From NCBI GenBank assembly GCA_030141605.1, contig JAQGDQ010002369.1, positions 372,001 to 436,000 on the forward strand: a stretch of DNA of 64,000 nt, in the 5' to 3' direction. The notes beneath the pieces were generated by a model. The model had not been told where the DNA came from and did no database searches. It worked only from the letters and a program-made list of their open reading frames with translations. Positions 52,596-59,619 of the stretch are shown here, one piece after another (the first letter of the stretch is position 1; each line of letters opens with the position of its first letter). The translations under genes were made by a program, and so were the position numbers. Origin of the DNA: Tubiluchus corallicola (lineage: Eukaryota > Priapulida > Priapulimorpha > Priapulimorphida > Tubiluchidae).

Positions 52596-53830
52596 ATATT
52601 AGAGTCTTAGCTGCCACCGGTCTTGGGGGATTTCTACAGTTTTATAATGTTTATCTCGTTTCTTATTTTGTCGTGATCCTGCTCGAATCTTTCTTTCCGG
52701 CAACCCAAGGAACTTTTTTCTATATTGTCAGTTTGATTGCCTGGATCATCATCAGGCCGTTGAGCAGCTTTTATTTCGGTCCAAGAGGGGACCGGAAAAG
52801 CCGGAAGAATATGCTTGTTTAGTCGATGATGCTGATGGCGATCGCGACTTTTCTCATCGGATTTATTCCCACAGAGTCTCAAATCGGCATTGCAGCCACA
52901 GTCCTTTTGATTTTCTTTTTATTTGTTTAGGGATTTGCCTTTGGAGGAGAGTATGGGGGAGCTGTGTCTCTCCTCATCGAGTATGCGCCTTCTCATAAAC
53001 GAGGACTCTACGCAAGCTGGATCTTTTTTACATCGTTTTTGGGTATCCTCTTCGTCACACTCTTGACGTCCTGGTTTTACGCAATTTTCTCCAGCGCTTT
53101 CATGGCCGCTTGGGGATGGAGGATTCTATTCGTATTGGGTATTGTGCTCGCGGCTCCAGCTATTTACTTGCGAACATCAATTCCAGACAGTCCGGCTTTT
53201 TTAAAAATTAAGCCGTTAAAGCACCCCATGAAGCATCTTTTTTCCGATCATTGGAAAGAGATCCTCCTCGGGATCGGTATTTGCATCGGTCCTGCTGTGA
53301 CAGCAGGCTTTCACTTTGATTTTCTCTCCATTTTTCTCATCGATTTCGTTGGCCTTTCAACGGAATTGACTTATCTTCTTCTCGCATTCACAACGGTTAT
53401 TTTTCTCATATTCGTACCCATTATGGGAGCGACATCCGACAAAATTGGTAGAAAAATCGTTTTTTTCTGGGGAGTGATTGCAACAGCTGTACTTGCCTGG
53501 CCCCTATTTCAGCTCGTTCAGTATATCCATCCCATCTTCACCGTTATCGTCCTCTTCTTTTATGGCTTCTTTGCCGCCTGCATGTACGGGACGCTCGGTT
53601 CCTTTCTGGGTGAGCTTTTCCCAACCAAGGTCCGCTATTCTGGATTTGCACTTTCCTCCAATATCGGAGTAGGGATTTTCGAGTCGATCATTCCGATGAT
53701 TACCCTCTATAGCATTCACTATTTCGATCTCTATATATCTTCGATCCTGGTCACGATTGCCTGTCTGATCACAGTTCTCTGTCTTTACTTTTCTAAAGAA
53801 ACTGCTTTCAAACCCTTGAAAGAAAATTAG
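52592..53830 (+). pseudogene. MHS-family MFS transporter 6 with two in-frame amber codons
   Basis: An uninterrupted frame of 413 codons apart from TAG at 52820-52822 and TAG at 52928-52930. In gene 5 the matching positions are Leu (MLVLSMMLMA) and Gln (NCVQGFAFGG), so single-base changes TTG to TAG and CAG to TAG explain both. There is no frameshift or deletion, and both halves remain well conserved (GPRGDRKSRKNMLV; GATSDKIGRKIVFFWG; FFYGFFAACMYGTLGS). This is either very recent inactivation or, less likely, amber readthrough. Translation is coupled to gene 5 by ATGA. A product restarting at the ATG at 52964 would lack helices 1-4. Confidence 0.75.
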
Positions 53831-53926
53831 TAATCATAATTGTTGTTACTTACATTCTTAATATGTAATTAACATCTGTTTTTATAATATTGTCGTCTTT
53901 TTTAAAAAAAAAGTGGGTATTAAGGT

Positions 53927-54475
53927 GTGTCAATTAGTGTAATTAATTCATTGAATGCTATTAAGGAAGCTGAGATTCCTAATGAGGAGCTTCCTCAGCT
54001 TTCTCTTCCAAAAGATTTTGCCGATAGCACGGTAATTCAAAATTATTTTCCCATCAGGGGTCAAGTTGAAAATTTGACAAGACTGGAGCAAAAGCTCGAT
54101 CAATTGAAGAATGATGAAGGGCACCATAAAAAAAATAGTTTGCTTTACCTTGCCGGGGTTGTAACTTGCGTTGCAGCAGCAGTGCTGCTAGGGATTTTTG
54201 TGAGTCCACTTCTTTCCATTCCCTTTGCCTTGGGAGCAGCATTGTTGAATATTGGTGCATTCATCACTTCTTCAGAAGCTCACCACCCAAGCTCTTGGGA
54301 TGGCGGACCACTTGTAGGTGTCTTGGGGTCTCTTATCTACGTGATTGAAGCCTTCGGCGTAAAGGCAAGTTTATTTGAAAGGAATCATGAAAGAAAAATG
54401 AAAGATTTTGAGAAGTCGTTTGCTCAATTGAAGATGATGCTACAGGATCCTACCTTCATAAAAAGAGTAGAGTAG
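53927..54475 (+). CDS. Inc-like protein with bilobed hydrophobic domain
   Basis: 182 residues. The start is a GTG; no ATG is available and the ribosome-binding site is poor, so the start is uncertain. A polar N-terminal part of about 75 residues with a short coiled coil (ENLTRLEQKLDQLKNDEGHH) precedes two long adjacent hydrophobic stretches (NSLLYLAGVVTCVAAAVLLG and LLSIPFALGAALLNIGAFIT), the bilobed domain that marks chlamydial inclusion membrane (Inc) proteins. Another hydrophobic patch (LVGVLGSLIYVIEAFGV) and a charged helix follow. It ends in TAG, directly followed in frame by 40 more codons. A type III-secreted inclusion or host-membrane protein is a reasonable guess. Confidence 0.55.
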   Translation: MSISVINSLNAIKEAEIPNEELPQLSLPKDFADSTVIQNYFPIRGQVENLTRLEQKLDQLKNDEGHHKKNSLLYLAGVVTCVAAAVLLGIFVSPLLSIPFALGAALLNIGAFITSSEAHHPSSWDGGPLVGVLGSLIYVIEAFGVKASLFERNHERKMKDFEKSFAQLKMMLQDPTFIKRVE

Positions 54476-54598
54476 ATGCGAGCGCAATTGCCAAGTGGAA
54501 CCCTCACTGTCGATGAATACCAGCAGTTGCAAGGAATCGAGAAAGCGATTGCATTCATGGAAAGATTAGAATCCTCTTTAGTTGAGGAAATAGCTTAA
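54476..54598 (+). other. In-frame 40-codon continuation after an amber codon
   Basis: The codon after the TAG of the Inc-like gene is ATG, and the same frame then runs 40 residues (MRAQLPSGTLTVDEYQQLQG, IEKAIAFMERLESSLVEEIA) to TAA. The composition is helical and protein-like and fits as the natural C-terminus of the preceding protein. It may be a tail cut off by a recent nonsense mutation, a separate tiny ORF, or a readthrough extension. The TAA overlaps the stop of the convergent gene. Confidence 0.4.
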
Positions 54599-55062
54599 CG
54601 TCTTTTCTTTGCTGGAACGTGATCTAAGATGAGATGGCAGAAATCGGCCAGGACTAAACCTGTGAATCCATAGAGAAAGAAGAAGCGGTAGTCAGAGACA
54701 AACTGAAAGAACTTCTTCTTGCTAATTGTATAGTCCAGCAGGAACATCGTAAGGATCAGAATCATCATCAGCCACAATACTCTTGTGATCGTCCCCCAGG
54801 GTATTGAATGGGAAATCCCCCGATGGCGGAAGATCTTCGAATAGGAACGGAAGGGAAGAGTGAGAAATCCTCTTACGGAAAACATCTTGATCTGATGAGC
54901 GAGATCGAGGTCTGGATTCATGAATAGAGTTCCGTAAAAGTATGCACCTGTGAAAACGAATACATACTCAATATCGGGACGGACGAAGTAAACGAGTGCC
55001 CAGATTAGAAGGGGAAGGGCTAAAAAGAGATTGAAGCGGGCATGGGTTTTATACTGGGCCAT
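54595..55062 (-). CDS. DUF2227/YdjM-like metal-binding membrane protein
   Basis: 155 residues. Conserved polar residues between hydrophobic helices: THARFNLFLALPLLIW, GTLFMNPDLDLAHQIKMF, FRHRGISHSIPWG and VLADFCHLILDHVPAKKRR. The pattern H...N, NPDLD, HRG.SH and H...D is that of the predicted membrane-bound metal-dependent hydrolases (DUF2227 and the YdjM/DUF457 group). Their reaction is unknown. A stem-loop with an 8-base perfect stem (AAATAGCC/GGCTATTT) lies at 55135-55154, about 75 bases upstream of the start. Confidence 0.65.
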   Translation of the reverse strand: MAQYKTHARFNLFLALPLLIWALVYFVRPDIEYVFVFTGAYFYGTLFMNPDLDLAHQIKMFSVRGFLTLPFRSYSKIFRHRGISHSIPWGTITRVLWLMMILILTMFLLDYTISKKKFFQFVSDYRFFFLYGFTGLVLADFCHLILDHVPAKKRR

Positions 55063-55134
55063 AAGAACCTGAATTGGGTTTTTCTCCTTGATCTTCAGTG
55101 ACTTTTAGTCTAAATACGGAACTTTTTTCCTTGA

Positions 55135-55154
55135 AAATAGCCTTTTGGCTATTT
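55135..55154. promoter_or_regulatory. Strong stem-loop between two minus-strand genes
   Basis: A perfect 8-base stem AAATAGCC-tttt-GGCTATTT. It lies after the stop of the gene at 55258-55745 and before the start of the DUF2227-like gene. Neither side has a T-run long enough to call an ordinary terminator, although it may still act as one or as a leader structure. Confidence 0.4.
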
Positions 55155-55257
55155 CCTTCAAAATAAATTTCAGCATTCGATCTAAAATTTCTCTGAATCT
55201 CATAGGAGAAAAATCCAAAGTTCAGGTTAGAAACCTTTTTGACCCAGTAAGATAAAC

Positions 55258-55745
55258 TTACGCTTTAAAGAATGGAAGTTGTTGAAAATTGGTCACATGA
55301 TCTTGAATCTTGGGAGATGACCCTATATTGGTACCCTCATCCTCATCTTCCAAAACAAAAAATTCATCAAAGACATCTGGATATCGAAGGCGATGGATAT
55401 CATCTTTCACACAGGTAATTGCGTGTTGATAATAGGGACAGTCTTGGTATTGCGATCTCGTTTGCTGCACCTTTGGATTTAAATCATGCAGTACATCAGA
55501 TGCCATATCTGGATGAAGTTGATGGAAGGCTTTCAGATATCCAATTTGTGCAACTGAGAGAGAGGTGTATTTACAAATGAAGTTCTTGTCACATCGAGCC
55601 ATTAATGAATAAGCGCATACATATGCTTTGTCTTCTGAGGACAATGCGCGATATTCTTTAGCGATCGTTTGAGAAGAAGTTGTTTTGCAGGTGGTTGAGG
55701 TTCTGGTGGGCGGTGCAGCACGCTCATTTCCGTAGCGATAGACAT
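55258..55745 (-). pseudogene. Hypothetical protein, frameshifted near its N-terminus
   Basis: A good start (ATG at 55745 with AAAGGAG 8 bases upstream) opens MSIATEMSVLHRPPEPQPPAK but this frame closes after about 47 codons. From about codon 22 a neighbouring frame reads TTSSQTIAKEYRALSSEDKA and continues to the stop at 55258, giving a Cys-containing helical protein (YVCAYSLMARCDKNFICKYT; ACPYYQHAI-like CPYYQHAITCVKDD) with an acidic tail. That longer frame has no usable start of its own except a TTG at 55644. A one- or two-base indel in the first 70 bases is the simplest explanation. Function unknown. Confidence 0.5.
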
Positions 55746-55920
55746 GAATTCTCCTTTGTCAATTTATAATTTTTAAGAATCTTCTTTTTTGTGGTAAAAA
55801 TTGAAGAAAAGCGCGATTAGTTTAACTACAGAATCAATTAATTAAAAGGATGAATGTGGTCTTGACTTTCCTAAAGGCTTTGTTTAAAATGCCTTAAAAT
55901 TCCTCACCACGTGAATTCGT

Positions 55921-56805
55921 ATGCTAAAAAGCATGACAGGCTTTGGGCGCTCGTCTAAGGCCACCCCTATAGGACATTTCATTGCTGAAGTGCAGTCTTT
56001 GAATAGAAAATATTTAGAGACATTTACGGTTTTACCGAAAGAGCTATCCCGTTTTGAGATCCCAATCAAAAAATGGGTCGCCCAGAAGATGCATCGAGGG
56101 CAGGTAACTGTTCGGATCTACAGCCTACCGACTGAAGAAAATCTTTTAGGCTGGGTCCCTGATGTAAAGCTTCTTTCCGTTTTGAAAAAGGGATGGGAGA
56201 AGACGGCTGAACAGGTAGGGCTTTCCCATGAATCGATCTCGCTGGAATTTTTGGCTCGGGAATTACGGTATACCCCTGGAATTGAGGCTTTTGGCGAGGT
56301 ACAAGAGTATGAGCCGATCCTTTTTTCTCTCATGGATGAGGCCGTGGGTGAACTCGATAAGATGAGACAGGTAGAGGGGAAGACCCTCGAGGCTGACATC
56401 ATGGAAAGATTCAAGCTGATTGAGAATAATCTCAACCAGATCGAGGCCAAAGCTCCGGTTGCTCCTGCCAAATTTAGAGAAAGGCTTCAAAAAGTTGCTG
56501 AGGAATTTTTACATCCAAACCCTGAAAATGAACAGAGGATCCTAAGAGAGATCGTCGTCATCGGGGACAAACTGGATATCACCGAAGAAATCGTCCGGTT
56601 CCGGTCCCATTTGGACCAGTTCCGCAAACTTACTCAAAGCGATCTTCCTTTCGTGGGTAGAAAGCTCGACTTCCTTCTTCAGGAGATGGGTCGTGAGGCC
56701 AATACGATCTCAGCGAAAGCAAGCGATGCGCAAGTCTCCAGTTGGGTTGTGGACACAAAGAGCGAATTGGAAAAAATCAGAGAGCAAGTACAAAACATAG
56801 AATGA
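55921..56805 (+). CDS. yicC: YicC-family endoribonuclease
   Basis: 294 residues, normal length for YicC (UPF0701). N-terminus MLKSMTGFGRSSKA is diagnostic (the family begins with I-x-S-M-T-G-F/Y-G/A). SLNRKYLETFTVLPKELSRF and the C-terminal DUF1732 block (HLDQFRKLTQSDLPFVGRKL, DFLLQEMGREANTISAKASD) are all present. E. coli YicC is a ribonuclease implicated in small-RNA turnover. The ATGA overlap with gmk (56802) shows coupling, the usual yicC-gmk order. No obvious ribosome-binding site is seen before the ATG. Confidence 0.9.
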   Translation: MLKSMTGFGRSSKATPIGHFIAEVQSLNRKYLETFTVLPKELSRFEIPIKKWVAQKMHRGQVTVRIYSLPTEENLLGWVPDVKLLSVLKKGWEKTAEQVGLSHESISLEFLARELRYTPGIEAFGEVQEYEPILFSLMDEAVGELDKMRQVEGKTLEADIMERFKLIENNLNQIEAKAPVAPAKFRERLQKVAEEFLHPNPENEQRILREIVVIGDKLDITEEIVRFRSHLDQFRKLTQSDLPFVGRKLDFLLQEMGREANTISAKASDAQVSSWVVDTKSELEKIREQVQNIE

Positions 56806-57392
56806 GAAAACCACTCGGCAATCTGAAAAAAGGACTTTTGTTTGTACTGAGCGCTCCTGCTGGAACGGGAAAAACTACTCTTGCCCATAAGCTGAAAGAA
56901 GAATTTGATTGTGTAGTGAGCAGCGTCTCCTATACGACCCGAGCAATGCGCCCCGATGAAAAGAATGGAGTCGATTACAACTTCATCTCGAAAGAAGAGT
57001 TTGAGAGTAAAATCGTCAAGGGGGACTTCCTCGAGTATGCCCAGGTCTTTGAGCACTATTATGGGACCGATCGTAAGTTTGTGGAAAATCTGCAGAAGCA
57101 GGGGAAACACGTATTACTTGTGATCGATACTCAAGGTGCCATGAAGATCAAGAGCAAAGTAGAGGCTGCTTTTGTTTTTATCAATCCTCCTTCCTTTGAT
57201 GAGCTTCGTAAAAGACTCACAGAGAGAAATACGGAAACAGAAAATAACGTCGCAGAGCGGCTTTCCTGGGCGAAGAATGAAATGGAAGTAGGAATAAGTT
57301 ACGATTATCATATCATTAATGAAGATCTAAACACTGCTTACGATGTCCTGCGATCAGTCTTGATTGCAGAAGAGCATCGCAGGCTCAAATAA
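56802..57392 (+). CDS. gmk: Guanylate kinase
   Basis: 196 residues. P-loop VLSAPAGTGKTTLAHKL (Ala in place of the usual Ser-Gly-Ala-Gly variant), GMP-binding SSVSYTTRAMRPDEKNGVDY and FLEYAQVFEHYYGT, and the lid region KRLTERNTETENNVAERLSW. It phosphorylates GMP to GDP. The start is fixed by the ATGA overlap with yicC and the family start; an open extension inside yicC is not used. It is followed by the omega-like gene after 11 bases. Confidence 0.93.
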   Translation: MRKPLGNLKKGLLFVLSAPAGTGKTTLAHKLKEEFDCVVSSVSYTTRAMRPDEKNGVDYNFISKEEFESKIVKGDFLEYAQVFEHYYGTDRKFVENLQKQGKHVLLVIDTQGAMKIKSKVEAAFVFINPPSFDELRKRLTERNTETENNVAERLSWAKNEMEVGISYDYHIINEDLNTAYDVLRSVLIAEEHRRLK

Positions 57393-57403
57393 ATAGGAGA
57401 AAA

Positions 57404-57598
57404 ATGATTGGACGACCCCTTACAACGGAACGTTTCAAAAAACATTTCCGTAATAATTTTGATCTGACCAATTTTGCCATCCATTATGCAAGAGAATTTG
57501 TCATGTCCGGACAGGAAGGCAATCTCGATAGAATCATGAATGGAATTGCTAAAGAAGTAGAAAAAGAGCACGCAAAAGAGCTGGAAAAGAAGCAATGA
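57404..57598 (+). CDS. rpoZ: Probable divergent RNA polymerase omega subunit
   Basis: 64 residues. The stretch FRNNFDLTNFAIHYAREFVM is comparable with the omega core (in E. coli I-G-N-R-F-D-L-V-L-V-A-A-R-R-A-R-Q), keeping the N-x-F-D-L, a small residue, and A-R-x spacing. The rest is a charged helix (EVEKEHAKELEKK). It sits between gmk and metG with an AGGAG 5 bases before the ATG; gmk-rpoZ is a widely conserved neighbour pair. In Chlamydia the corresponding gene (CT031, from memory) has been called hypothetical. The stop overlaps the metG start (ATGA). The assignment is inference from the short motif plus position. Confidence 0.6.
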   Translation: MIGRPLTTERFKKHFRNNFDLTNFAIHYAREFVMSGQEGNLDRIMNGIAKEVEKEHAKELEKKQ

Positions 57599-59619
57599 AA
57601 ACCCTGATAACCTCTGCACTTCCTTATGCAAATGGTCCCTTGCATTTTGGACATCTCGCCGGATCCTATCTTCCTGCCGATGCTTATGCGCGCTTTCAAC
57701 GGCTTATAGGAAATGATGTTCTCTTCGTCTGTGGATCGGACGAGTATGGCATCGCGATTACGCTCAGTGCGGAGCTTGCTCATCGGACACCTAAAGAACA
57801 TGTCGATCACTTTCACAAGATGAACGTCGATTTATTCAACCAACTCAACATGTCCTTCGATCACTTTTCCCGAACGACATGGGAAGGGCATATTCAGACC
57901 GTTCAGGAATTTTTCAAAGACCTCTATGACAACGGCTATATTGAAAAGAGAACCGAAGAACATCTCTATTCCGAAGAAGAAAAACGATTTTTAGCAGACC
58001 GCTACGTGATGGGTTCTTGCCCCGCCTGCGGTTTCGAGGATGCCAGGGGAGATGAATGTCCTAAATGCAGCGCTTCCTTCGAGGCAACAGATCTGAAAAA
58101 ACCTCGGTCCAAACTCACTGGAAGCCCTCTGATTCTGAAACCGAGCACTCACTGGTACCTTCTTTTCGACAAGTTCAAAGGAAAGCTAGCAAAATGGATC
58201 AAACAGAAAGAATGGAAGGAAAACGTACTCAACTTTTCTGAAAAATACATCGAAGACCTAAGAGCCCGGGCCATTACACGCGATTCCAAATGGGGAGTAC
58301 CCGTCCCACTCGAAGAAGCAGCAGGAAAAGTCCTTTATGTCTGGTTTGATGCGCCCATTGGATACATCTCTGCATCGAAAGAATGGGCAGAGAAAAAAGG
58401 GAAACCGGATGCATGGAAAGATTACTGGCTGGATTCCGAGACGAAACTGGTGAACTTTCTGGGAAAAGACAACATTCCTTTTCACGCTGTCTTTTTTCCG
58501 GCGATGATCATGGGACAAAACCGGTCCTACAAAATCGTCGATGAACTACCCGCGAATGAATTCCTCATGTTGGAAGGAAAGCAGTTTTCAAAATCAGAAG
58601 GCTGGTATGTCGACTTGCAGGAGTTTTTCTCCAGTTATACCTCAGATCAGATCCGCTATACCCTGGCCGCCAATGCACCAGAGACTTCCGATGCCGACTT
58701 CAGCTGGAAAGATTTTCAAATGCGATGTAATTCAGAACTTCTCGGTAAGTTGGGCAACTTCATCAATCGGACTCTGGTTTTTGCTCAGAACAATTGCGAC
58801 GGGAAGATCCCCGAGCCGGGACCTCTCGAGGAGGAGGATGAGGTATTCCTTGCATCAATCGTAGAAAAGTGTCTTGAAGCAGAAAACAACTATGCAAACT
58901 TCCGTCTTCGAAAAGCTTCCCAGTGCATCATGGACCTTGCCCAGTTAGGCAACGCCTATTTCGATGGGAAGAAACCCTGGATTGCTTCCAAAGATCCTTC
59001 AATGCATCCACAAATGGATACGACGATTTCCTGCTGTATGGAATGCATTAAAGCTCTTTGTCTTCTTTCCTCTCCGATCATTCCTGAGGCGGCAGAAAAA
59101 GCCTGGAAACTTCTCGGTCAAAAATCAATTGTTGCAGAGCAAAACTGGGAGAGCTTTCTTAAAGAAAAACTCGCCAGTAGAACTCAGCTGCCCAAGCCCA
59201 AGCTTCTCTTCCGAAAAGTAGAAGATGAGGAAATCATCAACGAAGTGGCAAAATTGGGGCAGAGTATAACACCTGAGGTTTCTTTAGAGCCTCTCAAACA
59301 GATGGTCGATTTCGATCACTTTACCCAGCTCGATCTTCGCGTTGCTCAAGTTCTCCAAGCTGAAAAAGTACCTAAAAGCAAAAAGCTGTTGCAGATTCTG
59401 CTCGATGTCGGTTTTGAGAAAAGAACCGTCGTCTCCGGGATAGCAAAATCAATCGAGCCGAGCGACCTCATCGGCAAAAAGGTAATCCTTGTTGCCAATC
59501 TAAAACCAGCAAAGATTATGGGAATTGAAAGTCAGGGAATGATCTTGGCCGCATCCCTGAATGAAGAGTTAGAACTTCCCTTTCTTCAGAAGCTGAATCC
59601 GGGAAGCATCGTTTCCTGA
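57595..59619 (+). CDS. metG: Methionyl-tRNA synthetase
   Basis: 674 residues. Class I signature ALPYANGPLHFGHLAGSYLP (HIGH variant), zinc knuckle CPACGFEDARGDECPKC (residues about 142-158), and the KMSKS variant as QFSKSEGWYVD (about 331). A C-terminal EMAP-II-like tRNA-binding domain (DHFTQLDLRVAQVLQAEKVP, then GIESQGMILAA) is fused, giving the long bacterial form. It charges tRNA-Met for both initiation and elongation. ATGA-coupled to the omega-like gene. Its last 34 bases overlap the 3' end of recD2 on the other strand. Confidence 0.96.
   Translation: MKTLITSALPYANGPLHFGHLAGSYLPADAYARFQRLIGNDVLFVCGSDEYGIAITLSAELAHRTPKEHVDHFHKMNVDLFNQLNMSFDHFSRTTWEGHIQTVQEFFKDLYDNGYIEKRTEEHLYSEEEKRFLADRYVMGSCPACGFEDARGDECPKCSASFEATDLKKPRSKLTGSPLILKPSTHWYLLFDKFKGKLAKWIKQKEWKENVLNFSEKYIEDLRARAITRDSKWGVPVPLEEAAGKVLYVWFDAPIGYISASKEWAEKKGKPDAWKDYWLDSETKLVNFLGKDNIPFHAVFFPAMIMGQNRSYKIVDELPANEFLMLEGKQFSKSEGWYVDLQEFFSSYTSDQIRYTLAANAPETSDADFSWKDFQMRCNSELLGKLGNFINRTLVFAQNNCDGKIPEPGPLEEEDEVFLASIVEKCLEAENNYANFRLRKASQCIMDLAQLGNAYFDGKKPWIASKDPSMHPQMDTTISCCMECIKALCLLSSPIIPEAAEKAWKLLGQKSIVAEQNWESFLKEKLASRTQLPKPKLLFRKVEDEEIINEVAKLGQSITPEVSLEPLKQMVDFDHFTQLDLRVAQVLQAEKVPKSKKLLQILLDVGFEKRTVVSGIAKSIEPSDLIGKKVILVANLKPAKIMGIESQGMILAASLNEELELPFLQKLNPGSIVS

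Noticed and set aside
52592-54598. Genome-wide amber recoding
   Set aside because: TAG ends ordinary core genes here (ftsH, rpmE), so UAG is a normal stop; any readthrough would have to be local.
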